A DNA stretch of 64,000 bases from Nitrobacter sp051912485. GTDB taxonomy: Bacteria > Pseudomonadota > Alphaproteobacteria > Rhizobiales > Xanthobacteraceae. The stretch lies in contig NZ_CP196822.1 of assembly GCF_051912485.1 (NCBI RefSeq), positions 4,026,939 to 4,090,938 on the forward strand. Direction: 5' to 3'. Positions 1 through 7,643 of the stretch are shown one piece after another. The notes beneath the pieces are model-generated. The model was not told the origin of the DNA. It saw only the letters and a program-made list of their open reading frames with translations, and made no database searches. The translations under genes and the position numbers were made by a program. Every line of letters starts with the position of its first letter. Position 1 is the first letter of the stretch.

Positions 1-74
1 TCCGCATGTGCTGCGCTGAGCATCAACGTCACGACGGCGGCTGTAGCGAGAAATGTCGAAATCCGGCGAATCAT
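1..74 (-). CDS. Exported protein, N-terminal fragment only
   Basis: A minus-strand reading frame starts with ATG at 74 and runs off the left edge of the window. A GGGAG ribosome binding site lies about 8 bases upstream. The 24 visible residues form a typical Sec signal peptide: a basic start (MIRR), a hydrophobic stretch, and a small-residue cleavage site ending AHA. Nothing of the mature protein is visible, so its function cannot be stated. It lies just downstream of matB on the same strand and may be co-transcribed with it. Confidence 0.6.
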   Translation of the reverse strand, partial: MIRRISTFLATAAVVTLMLSAAHA

Positions 75-130
75 GCGTGATCTCCCAAACGGTATCAAGG
101 TGCGCATACTGCCAGATTTGTCAGTAGCCG

Positions 131-1648
131 TCAGCCGGTCTTGTAGAGACTGGCATAAGTGTCACGCAAAATATTCTTTTGCACCTTGCCCATGGCGTTG
201 CGCGGCAGTTCATCGACAAAAATCACGCGCTTCGGCATCTTGAATTTCGCCAGCCGTCCCTCGAGCGCGCCGAGCACCTTCGCCTCATCGAGGTCGGCGC
301 TCTTGTCGCGGACCACGACGGCGGTGACGCCCTCGCCGAAGTCCGTGTGCGGCACGCCGATGACGGCGGTCTCCACCACACCCGGCAACGCGTCGATCTC
401 GCTCTCGACCTCCTTCGGGTAGACATTGAGGCCGCCTGATATCACGAGGTCTGTGCCGCGGCCGAGAATGTGCACGTAATCCTTATCGTCGATCTTGCCG
501 ATGTCACCGGTGATGAAGAAACCATCGTTGCGGAATTCGGCCCTGGTTTTCTCCGGCATCCGCCAGTAGCCCTTGAACACGTTCGGGCCCTTGACCTCGA
601 TCATGCCGATGGCCTCGTGTGGCAGTTCCTTTCCGGTTTCCGGATCTGTGACACGAACGGAGACGCCGGGCAGCGCGTGGCCGACGGCGCCGGGAACGCG
701 ATCGCCCTCATAGGGATTCGATGTGTTCATGCCGGTCTCGGTCATGCCGTAGCGTTCCAGCACGGCATGCCCGGTGCGAGCCGACCACTCGCGATGGGTC
801 TCGGCTAAAAGCGGAGCCGAGCCGGAGATGAACAGCCGCATGTGCCTGGTCGAGTCTTTCGTCAGCGCAGGATTTTGCAGCAGACGGATGTAGAAGGTCG
901 GCACCCCCATCAGTACGGTGGCGCGCGCCATCAGTCTGATGACGAGGTCGGGATCGAATTTCGGCAGAAAGATCATCGACGTGCGCGCGAACAATGTGAC
1001 GTTGCTGGCCACGAACAGTCCGTGGGTATGATAGATCGGCAGCGCGTGGATCAGCACGTCCTTGTCGGTGAAGCGCCAGCAGTCGACGAGACTGCAGGCG
1101 TTCGACGCCAGATTGTCGTGGGTGAGCATCGCGCCTTTGGAACGCCCGGTCGTACCTGACGTGTAGAGGATAGCCGCGAGGTCGTCGCTGGCGCGCACAA
1201 CCGTGATGAATTCCGGCTTTGCCGCCGTGGCGGCTTCCGTCAGCGATCCCTTGCCGTCGGCGCCCAGCGTTTCGACCCTGGCGCCGACCTTCGCCGCGAT
1301 CGTTTTGATGCCTTCCGCCTTGTATGGGTCGCAGACCACGAGCGCCGGTTCGGCGTCGGTGATGAAATAGCCGAGTTCATTGAGGGTGTAGGCCGGGTTG
1401 AGCGGCAGATAGACCGCGCCGGCGCGTAACGCTGCAAGATAGAGTACGAGATTCGGTACTGTTTTTTCGACCTGTACCGCGACGCGGTCGCCGGGCTTGA
1501 TGCCGCGCGCCACTAGGACGTTGGCTAGCCGCCCCGAAAACGCGATCAGGTCGTCATAGGTAATACGCCGGCCGTCCAGGGTTTCGATTGCCGTCCGCGC
1601 CGCGTCGTCGAGATCGTCGAACAGGCGTGAAAACAGGTTGGCGTTCAT
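131..1648 (-). CDS. matB: Malonyl-CoA synthetase (acyl-AMP ligase family)
   Basis: This 505-residue enzyme should convert malonate (or methylmalonate), ATP and CoA into the corresponding acyl-CoA in the cytoplasm. It has the ANL-superfamily signatures: the phosphate-binding motif YTSGTTGRSKG at residues 162-172, the ERYGMTE adenylate motif near 300, and the C-terminal GK motif whose Lys falls at about 488. That is the position of the catalytic Lys known in Rhodopseudomonas palustris MatB. From memory the sequence follows R. palustris MatB along its whole length, including the start MNANLF and the substrate-pocket region around MNTSNPY. The ATG at 1648 is preceded by a GGGAGCTCC stretch. No decarboxylase or malonate transporter gene is visible next to it. 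Confidence 0.92.
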   Translation of the reverse strand: MNANLFSRLFDDLDDAARTAIETLDGRRITYDDLIAFSGRLANVLVARGIKPGDRVAVQVEKTVPNLVLYLAALRAGAVYLPLNPAYTLNELGYFITDAEPALVVCDPYKAEGIKTIAAKVGARVETLGADGKGSLTEAATAAKPEFITVVRASDDLAAILYTSGTTGRSKGAMLTHDNLASNACSLVDCWRFTDKDVLIHALPIYHTHGLFVASNVTLFARTSMIFLPKFDPDLVIRLMARATVLMGVPTFYIRLLQNPALTKDSTRHMRLFISGSAPLLAETHREWSARTGHAVLERYGMTETGMNTSNPYEGDRVPGAVGHALPGVSVRVTDPETGKELPHEAIGMIEVKGPNVFKGYWRMPEKTRAEFRNDGFFITGDIGKIDDKDYVHILGRGTDLVISGGLNVYPKEVESEIDALPGVVETAVIGVPHTDFGEGVTAVVVRDKSADLDEAKVLGALEGRLAKFKMPKRVIFVDELPRNAMGKVQKNILRDTYASLYKTG

Positions 1649-1975
1649 GGTGGAGCTCCCGCTCGTGTTCCCGGCGCGGACAGCTTAGCCGATCGGCCAA
1701 CAGGTGTTGAATAGCAAGGACAAGCTTGACGAGGCAATGAAGACAGTCGTCACGCAAAAGTCGGTCATGCGATATTTCGGGACAGTCTACGAACGGTACG
1801 CCGGGCGCGCGGCGAGTGGGTACAGCACGACCCGGCTCGCTTTTTTGTGAAGGGATGTCGCGCCAGCGAGGCGTGATATGCGGGGAATGCCGTAACCAAA
1901 TTCCGGGTTCTGCCGTAGAATATATGCAGAGCCTCTGCCCCAAGTCTCCGGCTGGGCCGATATTTGGATCGAGTT
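1649..1975. other. Intergenic gap between divergent matB and the cytochrome b gene
   Basis: About 330 bases separate two divergent genes, so both promoters should lie here. I see no convincing paired -35/-10 boxes, no RNA gene and no coding frame with natural composition. The short frames that cross it are shadows. Confidence 0.5.
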
Positions 1976-2605
1976 ATGACCAGCATTTCAACCAGCGATG
2001 GCCGCACCGTCTCTCCCCCGGTTAAAGTCATTCAGCCGGCGTGGGTGCGCGTCATCCACTGGATCAATGCGGTGGCGATGATCATAATGATCATGTCGGG
2101 CTGGCAGATCTACAATGCCTCGCCTCTGTTCGACTTCACCTTCTCGCGTTCGATCACGCTCGGTGGCTGGCTCGCCGGCGCACTGCTGTGGCATTTCGCG
2201 GCGATGTGGCTGTTGATGGTCAACGGCCTCATCTATCTTGTGCTTGGCTTGGCCACCGGACGCTTCCGCCGAAAACTGTTGCCGATCACCCCAATGGGCG
2301 TGGCGGCCGATGCAAGGGCGGCGCTAACCGGCAAGCTGTCCCACGACGATCTGTCGCGATATAATCAGGTGCAGAAGTTGCTGTATGCCGGCATCATCGT
2401 CGTCGGGATCGTGGTGGTGCTGTCGGGCCTCTCGATCTGGAAGCCGGTTCAGTTCCAGTGGTTGACGGCTGTGTTCGGCGGCTACGATTTCGCGCGCTAT
2501 GTGCACTTCGCCTGCATGGCACTGATCGTCGCATTCCTTATTGTGCATGTCGCGCTCGCGCTGCTGGTGCCGAGAAGCCTGCGCGCGATGATCATCGGTC
2601 GCTAG
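1976..2605 (+). CDS. Membrane-bound b-type cytochrome (cytochrome b561 / PhsC-like)
   Basis: A 209-residue integral membrane protein with about four membrane spans. Histidines suited to bind heme b lie in or near the spans: RVIHWINAV near residue 28, LLWHFAAM, RYVHFACM and LIVHVALA. This is the pattern of the cytochrome b561 / Ni-Fe hydrogenase b-type / thiosulfate-reductase cytochrome b superfamily. The molybdoenzyme gene starts 11 bases after its stop, so the pair probably makes a membrane-anchored oxidoreductase in which this subunit passes electrons between the quinone pool and the molybdenum subunit. The ATG at 1976 was preferred over a TTG 12 bases upstream. The true electron donor or acceptor cannot be read from the sequence. 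Confidence 0.8.
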   Translation: MTSISTSDGRTVSPPVKVIQPAWVRVIHWINAVAMIIMIMSGWQIYNASPLFDFTFSRSITLGGWLAGALLWHFAAMWLLMVNGLIYLVLGLATGRFRRKLLPITPMGVAADARAALTGKLSHDDLSRYNQVQKLLYAGIIVVGIVVVLSGLSIWKPVQFQWLTAVFGGYDFARYVHFACMALIVAFLIVHVALALLVPRSLRAMIIGR

Positions 2606-2616
2606 GAAAGGTTGCC

Positions 2617-3402
2617 ATGCGCCGTCTCCGTTCGCTTCTGATTCCGGGCGTCGATAGGAAGCTGCTCGTCAGGGATGCCGCGAAATTGCTGCCCGATCCG
2701 GCGCGCCGCCGCTTCATCGCCGGCGGCGCCAGCCTCGGCGCTCTGACCTTGCTGACGGGATGCGACGTATCAGACAGTTTCTCGGCGGAAAAGCTGCTGG
2801 TGCAGATTTCAAAGTTCAACGACAAGGTGCAGGCCGCGATCTTCAATCCGAACACGCTGGCGCCGACCTACACAGAGGCCGACATCACGCGTCCGTTTCC
2901 GTTCAACGGCTACTATGCCGAGGACAAGGCGCCTGACGTCGACGGCGAGGACTACGAGTTCGAGGTGCGGGGCCTCGTCGACAACAGGAATTCGTGGACG
3001 CTCGACGAGCTTTACAAGCTGCCGGAGGTCACACAGATCACGCGGCACGTCTGCGTCGAGGGCTGGAGCGCGATCGGAAGCTGGAGCGGGACGCCGCTAC
3101 GCGATTTCCTCAAGTTGATCGGCGCTGATACCCGCGCGAAATATTGCTGGTTTCAGTGCGCGGATGTCGACGGCTACAACAGTCCGCTGGACATGGCGAC
3201 CGCCCTGCATCCGCAGACCCAGATGGCGTTCAAGTTCGACGGAAAAATCCTGCCGCGCAAGTACGGCTACCCCATGAAGATCAGGGTCCCGACCAAGCTC
3301 GGTTTCAAGAATCCAAAATACGTGATCTCGATGGAAGTCACCAACGACTACAAGGGCGGCTATTGGGAAGACCAAGGTTATAATTCCTTTAGCGGCCTCT
3401 GA
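2617..3402 (+). CDS. Molybdopterin-dependent oxidoreductase, sulfite oxidase family
   Basis: A 261-residue exported protein with an oxidoreductase molybdopterin-binding domain from about residue 90 to the end. The motif RHVCVEGW places the expected molybdenum-ligand cysteine at residue 146. The N-terminus carries a twin-arginine-like motif (ARRRFIAGG, residues 29-37), then a hydrophobic run and a lipobox-like LLTGC with Cys49. It is therefore probably Tat-exported and may also be lipid-anchored. AGGAAAGG precedes the ATG. It is paired with the cytochrome b gene 11 bases upstream. YedY/MsrP-type proteins are related, but they repair methionine sulfoxide, and the activity here is not known. Confidence 0.85.
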   Translation: MRRLRSLLIPGVDRKLLVRDAAKLLPDPARRRFIAGGASLGALTLLTGCDVSDSFSAEKLLVQISKFNDKVQAAIFNPNTLAPTYTEADITRPFPFNGYYAEDKAPDVDGEDYEFEVRGLVDNRNSWTLDELYKLPEVTQITRHVCVEGWSAIGSWSGTPLRDFLKLIGADTRAKYCWFQCADVDGYNSPLDMATALHPQTQMAFKFDGKILPRKYGYPMKIRVPTKLGFKNPKYVISMEVTNDYKGGYWEDQGYNSFSGL

Positions 3403-3488
3403 CGCGACTGGCCGCTGTCATTTCCGGCTGCTATAAGCGGCTGCCAACGAATACCCGCAGTCCTGATTTCCGCATCCGGAGGTTTTCC

Positions 3489-4004
3489 ATGATCGCTCGT
3501 ACCCTGTTTGCGGCGACGACGCTCCTTGTCCTGACCGTGACCGTGACCGGGGCTTCGGCCAATTCCGCCAAGGCTCTCCTGAAAAACGCACAAGGCGCCG
3601 ATGTCGGCAGTGTCGAATTGACGCAGACCGATGATGGGGTTCTGCTGAAGGCTGCCCTGAAAGGCCTGCCGCCCGGCAATCACGCATTTCACATTCACGC
3701 GGCCGGCAAATGCGAGCCGCCGTTCACATCGGCAGGCGGCCACTTCAATCCCGGCAACAAGAAGCATGGCATGATGGCGGCTGACGGTCATCACGCCGGC
3801 GACATGCCGAACCTGGTCGTGCCCGCCTCGGGCGAGTTGAAGCTCGAAGTGCTCAATACCGCGATCACGCTGGACAAGGACAAGCCGAATTCGCTTCTGA
3901 AGCCGGACGGCACGGCCGTCGTCATCCATGCGGCGGCGGATGACTACAAGACCGACCCAACCGGCGAGGCCGGCGGCCGCATCGCCTGCGGCGTCATCGA
4001 GTAG
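3489..4004 (+). CDS. sodC: Periplasmic Cu/Zn superoxide dismutase
   Basis: This 171-residue protein dismutates superoxide in the periplasm. It has a signal peptide (cleavage after about ASA, residue 24). Metal-site signatures follow: HAFHIHAAGKC (first copper ligands and the first disulfide cysteine), GGHFNPGNKKHG (bridging and zinc histidines), and GGRIACGVIE (second disulfide cysteine near the C-terminus). Length is normal for bacterial SodC. The TAG stop is the first three bases of a dispersed repeat (TAGAGCGTTTTCGAG), so the repeat arrived exactly at, or replaced, the end of the gene. Convergent with the MFS gene. Confidence 0.95.
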   Translation: MIARTLFAATTLLVLTVTVTGASANSAKALLKNAQGADVGSVELTQTDDGVLLKAALKGLPPGNHAFHIHAAGKCEPPFTSAGGHFNPGNKKHGMMAADGHHAGDMPNLVVPASGELKLEVLNTAITLDKDKPNSLLKPDGTAVVIHAAADDYKTDPTGEAGGRIACGVIE

Positions 4005-4060
4005 AGCGTTTTCGAGCGAAGTGGATACCGGTTCGCGTGAAGAAAACGCGCCAAAATAAA
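4002..4060. repeat. Dispersed palindromic repeat, GTGGATACCGG family, first half
   Basis: TAGAGCGTTTTC and GAAGAAAACGCG can fold around the core GTGGATACCGG. Related copies lie at 44033-44142 and 50014-50118. Shorter relatives with the same core lie at 10330-10365, 14461-14507, 14523-14570, 29411-29457 and 54265-54308. The first three bases are the sodC stop codon. Confidence 0.75.
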
Positions 4061-4062
4061 AT

Positions 4063-4103
4063 CACAGAGCCCGCTTCTGATTCCATCAGAAGCGGGCTCT
4101 GTG
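4063..4103. terminator. Long perfect hairpin between convergent sodC and MFS genes
   Basis: A 19-base perfect stem (4063-4081 with 4085-4103) closes on a TCC loop. Its inner part, CTTCTGATTCCATCAGAAG, recurs in the repeats at 44119 and 50090, so it is the second half of the dispersed repeat. It probably also works as a bidirectional transcription stop. No long T tract follows. Confidence 0.6.
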
Positions 4104-4106
4104 CTG

Positions 4107-5303
4107 TCAGGACGACGCGGGACGCGGAAGCGGGCGCTGGAAGGCGGACAGGATCGCGCCGGCCGCCAGCATCGCCGCCGAGACGTTGAGCGCATAGGAC
4201 AGGCTGCCCATGGCGTCGGTGATCGCGCCGACCACGACCGGTCCCAGCGTCTGGCCGATGCCGAATGAAATTGTCATCGCGGCGATCGCGGTCGGCCACG
4301 CCACGGACGGATAGTTGAAGCGCACGAATGCCGTGGTCGAGGTCACCACTGCGAAAAACGCCACCCCGAACACCAGCGCCGATAATCCAAGCAAGAGCGG
4401 CGTATGGCCGAGCAGCGGAATCGCGGCTCCAATAGCGTTGACGCCGAGGACGATGGTCATGCTGAGGCCGCCGCGGTCGAGTTCAAACGTGCGCCGCCAA
4501 ACCCAGGGGGTAACTAACGCGCTGAGGCCGATCAGGCTCCAGAACGCGCTTTGTGCCAGCGCGCCGCCGCCGCCGTCGCGCACATAGGCGATCATGAACG
4601 TCATGTAGGCGATATAGCCGGCGCCGAACAGGAAGTAGGCGGCGAGAAAGATGATGACAGGGCGAATCGCGAAACGCCCCCGCGCCGTCTGCGGACCGCT
4701 TGCGGCGATATCGAAGCGCGCGACGAACATCTGCACCGTCATCATGATGGCGAGCACGGTCATCGCCAACCACACGATCCACCACGATCCCGGGCCGAAA
4801 TATTGCAGCACGAACGGCGCGACCAGTCCCGACGTGAGAATGCCGATGGCGGGACCGACGTAGAACAGGCTGAGGAGGAAGTTTGATCGTGCCGGCTGCG
4901 ATTGCGCGATCGTTGCTGCCAGTGTTCCGCCGGCGACGAATCCGATCGCCGCGGCCACCCCGACGACCAATCGGGCGACGCTGAGAACGATGAAGTTGCC
5001 CGTCAGCGCGCAGAGCGCCAGCGAGGCTGCTGCGGCCGCCGTCGACCAGCGCGTGCTTGCGGCTGGCCCGAAGCGTCTTGCGACCGAGGCCGCAATCAGA
5101 GCGCCGGCGAGATAACCGGCGGCGTTGATTGTATTCATGAAGCCGGCCGAGGAGTAGGACCAGCCGAGGCTGTCGCGCATGTCCGGCAGCACCAGCGAGT
5201 AGGCGAAACGGCCGAGGCCGAGGCCGACGCTGGGCGCAAGCGACAGGATCAGGATCAGCCACGCGAGATTCGCGGGCGCGGTTGGTCGGTCTGGTGCGCT
5301 CAA
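4107..5303 (-). CDS. MFS transporter, YbfB/YjiJ-like
   Basis: A 398-residue polytopic membrane protein with about twelve predicted spans. The N-terminal pattern GLGLGRFAYSLVLPDMR and the segment SAGFMNTINAAGYLAGAL are typical of the YbfB/YjiJ group of the major facilitator superfamily, whose substrates are largely unknown. The start chosen is a TTG at 5303 because GGAGG sits six bases upstream. The longer frame to 5375 adds a cysteine-rich tail that does not look like an MFS N-terminus. It is the lone minus-strand gene between sodC and leuB. Confidence 0.8.
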   Translation of the reverse strand: MSAPDRPTAPANLAWLILILSLAPSVGLGLGRFAYSLVLPDMRDSLGWSYSSAGFMNTINAAGYLAGALIAASVARRFGPAASTRWSTAAAAASLALCALTGNFIVLSVARLVVGVAAAIGFVAGGTLAATIAQSQPARSNFLLSLFYVGPAIGILTSGLVAPFVLQYFGPGSWWIVWLAMTVLAIMMTVQMFVARFDIAASGPQTARGRFAIRPVIIFLAAYFLFGAGYIAYMTFMIAYVRDGGGGALAQSAFWSLIGLSALVTPWVWRRTFELDRGGLSMTIVLGVNAIGAAIPLLGHTPLLLGLSALVFGVAFFAVVTSTTAFVRFNYPSVAWPTAIAAMTISFGIGQTLGPVVVGAITDAMGSLSYALNVSAAMLAAGAILSAFQRPLPRPASS

Positions 5304-5406
5304 CGAGAACCTCCGGCAGCGCGCATTGTGGCAGCTTCCGAGGGCAGGGCAATTGGAGCAAAGGCGTCTTGCCAACGGCGCAACACCGTCCTAGCAATCG
5401 GCCTAT

Positions 5407-5530
5407 TCGTCATTCCGGGGCGCACCGTCGGTCGGCAGTTGCCGACCCGAAAGCGCGAACCGGAATCCACTTTTGATGTCTGAGTCTGGATTCCGGATTG
5501 CCTCGCTGCGCTCGGCGTCCGCGATGACGA
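5407..5530. repeat. Intergenic repeat with nested palindromes upstream of leuB
   Basis: TCGTCAT (5407-5413) and ATGACGA (5524-5530) bound a block containing two inner palindromes: GGTCGGCA with TGCCGACC, and GGAATCCA with TGGATTCC. Blocks with similar ends (GTCAT...ATGAC) lie at 15359-15468 and 16400-16498. It ends 17 bases before the leuB start, so it lies in the leuB leader. Confidence 0.55.
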
Positions 5531-5547
5531 AATTCCGAGGACTTGTT

Positions 5548-6660
5548 ATGGCGACCCATAAGCTGCTTCTCTTGCCCGGCGACGGCATCGGCCCTGAGGT
5601 GATGGCGGAGGTGAAGCGGCTGATCGGCTGGCTGGATGCGCAGGGTATCGCGCATTTCGCAACCGAGGATGGGCTTGTCGGCGGCGCGGCCTACGACGCC
5701 GACAAGGTCAGCATCACCGATGCCACCATGGCGAAGGCTCTCGCCGCCGACGCCGTGCTGTTCGGCGCGGTCGGCGGTCCGAAATGGGACCCGGTGCCCT
5801 ACGACGTGCGGCCGGAAGCGGGCCTGTTGCGGCTGCGCAAGGATCTCGCGCTCTACGCCAACCTGCGTCCGGCGATCTGCTATCCGGCGCTCGCGGAATC
5901 CTCCAGCCTGAAGCCGGAGGTGGTCGAGGGGCTCGACATCATGATCGTGCGCGAGCTCACCGGCGGCGTCTATTTCGGCGAGCCGAAAACCATCACCGAC
6001 CTCGGCAACGGCCAGAAGCGCGCCGTCGACACCCAGGTCTACGACACCTATGAAATCGAGCGTATCGCGCGCGTCGCTTTCGATCTCGCGCGCAAGCGTC
6101 GCAACAAGCTGACCTCGATGGAGAAGCGCAACGTCATGAAGTCCGGCGTGCTCTGGAACGAGGTGGTGACGCAGGTTCACCAGCGCGAATACAAGGACGT
6201 CACGCTCGAGCACCAACTCGCGGATTCCGGCGGCATGCAGCTCGTGCGCTGGCCAAAGCAGTTCGACGTGATCGTCACCGACAACCTGTTCGGCGATATG
6301 CTCTCTGACATCGCGGCGATGCTGACCGGTTCGCTCGGCATGCTGCCGTCCGCCTCGCTCGGCGACATCGATCCGAAAACCAACAAGCGCCGCGCGCTTT
6401 ATGAGCCGGTGCATGGCTCCGCGCCCGATATCGCCGGGCGGGGGGCGGCGAATCCGATCGCAATGCTGGCCTCATTCGGGATGGCGCTGCGTTATTCCTT
6501 CGATATGGGGGACCTCGCGGACAAGCTCGACGCGGCAATCGCGGCGGTGCTCGCGAAAGGACTGCGTACGGCTGACCTGAAGTCCGAGGGCTCGACCGTG
6601 GTCAGCACATCGCAGATGGGTGAGGCAATCGTGAAGGAGCTTCAGGCGCTGCACGCCTGA
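5548..6660 (+). CDS. leuB: 3-isopropylmalate dehydrogenase (leucine biosynthesis)
   Basis: This 370-residue enzyme oxidises and decarboxylates 3-isopropylmalate with NAD+ in leucine synthesis. Visible signatures are LLLPGDGIGPEV at the N-terminus, the RELTGGVYFGEP substrate loop, the metal-binding VTDNLFGDMLSD, and the NAD-binding EPVHGSAPDIAGRGAANP. Length is exactly normal for LeuB. The start MATHKLLLLPGDG at 5548 has CCGAGG seven bases upstream. The frame is open further upstream, but through the repeat. leuD and leuC lie within 8 kb but on the other strand, so the leucine genes here are clustered rather than one operon. Confidence 0.96.
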   Translation: MATHKLLLLPGDGIGPEVMAEVKRLIGWLDAQGIAHFATEDGLVGGAAYDADKVSITDATMAKALAADAVLFGAVGGPKWDPVPYDVRPEAGLLRLRKDLALYANLRPAICYPALAESSSLKPEVVEGLDIMIVRELTGGVYFGEPKTITDLGNGQKRAVDTQVYDTYEIERIARVAFDLARKRRNKLTSMEKRNVMKSGVLWNEVVTQVHQREYKDVTLEHQLADSGGMQLVRWPKQFDVIVTDNLFGDMLSDIAAMLTGSLGMLPSASLGDIDPKTNKRRALYEPVHGSAPDIAGRGAANPIAMLASFGMALRYSFDMGDLADKLDAAIAAVLAKGLRTADLKSEGSTVVSTSQMGEAIVKELQALHA

Positions 6661-6683
6661 GCCTTGCCGGCATATCCAACAAA

Positions 6684-6710
6684 AATGCCCGGCAGCGCCG
6701 GGCATTTTCT
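6684..6710 (+). terminator. Rho-independent terminator after leuB
   Basis: A ten-base perfect stem, AATGCCCGGC with GCCGGGCATT, closes on an AGC loop and is followed by TTCTTTT. It sits 24 bases after the leuB stop and 22 bases before the end of the convergent gene. Confidence 0.9.
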
Positions 6711-6732
6711 TTTAAATGATGGTCGCTCTCGG

Positions 6733-7125
6733 TCAGTACAGCGGAAATGCCGTCGGATATCCGCCAAGATCGGAGGGCGGACTGAGCGGCTGCCGGTCGA
6801 TCGGCCGGTTCAGGTTTTCGCGGGCGAACGTGGGATAGCCGACGTCCGGCGGGAAGGCATAGTCGCTGAACTTGCGATCGCCGGGCAGCACCTCTGTGCC
6901 GGGATCCAGCCATGAGCGCTTGGAGATGTAGACACGGGTGCGCGGGCCGGATTGATAGGACACGTTGGGTCCGTCCGGACCATAAGCGCCGCTGCGGTCA
7001 TAGTGCTTGCGCTTGGCCGCGCTCGCGTCGGTGGGGCTGAAGCCGACCGCAACGATGGCAGCCGCCGCAAGCAACAGCGCGATGGTTTTCGCAGCCCGGG
7101 TCGCGGCGGGGAATTTCAAAGTCAT
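6733..7125 (-). CDS. Small exported protein of unknown function
   Basis: A 130-residue protein with a clear signal peptide (MTLKFPAATRAAKTIALLL..., cleavage near DASA, residue 36). The mature part is rich in Tyr, Pro, Gly and Arg, with a short TRVYISKRSW segment. I do not recognise a domain. The ATG at 7125 has GAGGA upstream, so the longer open frame to 7263 is not needed. Small exported Tyr/Pro/Arg proteins with an R-V-Y/R-I-Y segment recur at 9943-10266 and 11168-11461. Probably periplasmic. Confidence 0.65.
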   Translation of the reverse strand: MTLKFPAATRAAKTIALLLAAAAIVAVGFSPTDASAAKRKHYDRSGAYGPDGPNVSYQSGPRTRVYISKRSWLDPGTEVLPGDRKFSDYAFPPDVGYPTFARENLNRPIDRQPLSPPSDLGGYPTAFPLY

Positions 7126-7643
7126 CGTGTCCTCATAGATCTTAAGTGACCGTCTTTTTACCGTCCGGCGGGCGGGCGCCACAAGCCCAATTGGGCCACA
7201 CCTTGCGAGAATAATGCCCATGACGACAAAATGTTGCCTCGGATCGACCGCGTACCGGGTCAAGTGTTGGCGAAGGCGGGACTTGAGAACATGCCACGCG
7301 CGTCGGAGGCGGGCTGGTCACCCGCCTGGCTGGTATGGTCATAAGCATCTGTTTTCAATGAGCTATCGTCGTCGATCACGGCGTTTACCCATAATGCGCC
7401 TACATAAGAGCCTATATAAAAGATGAGCCCGTATAGGCGAGCGGATTTCCGATGACTGCGCGCGCGTGTCGGCGAAGCCGCGCAAAGCCGAATGGATTTC
7501 TGCCGGCTGCACCGGCCGAATCGGTCGCGTGGGAACCAGGGTCCGACGTTGTCTTGACGGCGTTTCTCGCATAGAAGCGCAGCGTCTTCCCTTGTTTCGC
7601 GCGCAGGCGACAGGGAGGCAATTTTTCTTTCGGAGAGTGAACG
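7126..7643. other. 518-base gap upstream of asd
   Basis: This gap separates the divergent small exported protein and asd. It contains a candidate asd promoter near its right end and a GCCGGCTGCACCGGC palindrome near 7502. I see no tRNA and no convincing coding frame. Confidence 0.5.
7549..7577 (+). promoter_or_regulatory. Candidate housekeeping promoter of asd
   Basis: TTGTCT (7549-7554) and TAGAAG (7572-7577) are spaced 17 bases apart, about 65 bases before the asd start. This is the best match in the gap, but by eye only. Confidence 0.35.

Noticed and set aside
7534..7551. GGAAC and CGTT near the asd start as an EcfG promoter
   Set aside because: The two boxes are only 10 bases apart; EcfG promoters need about 16-17.
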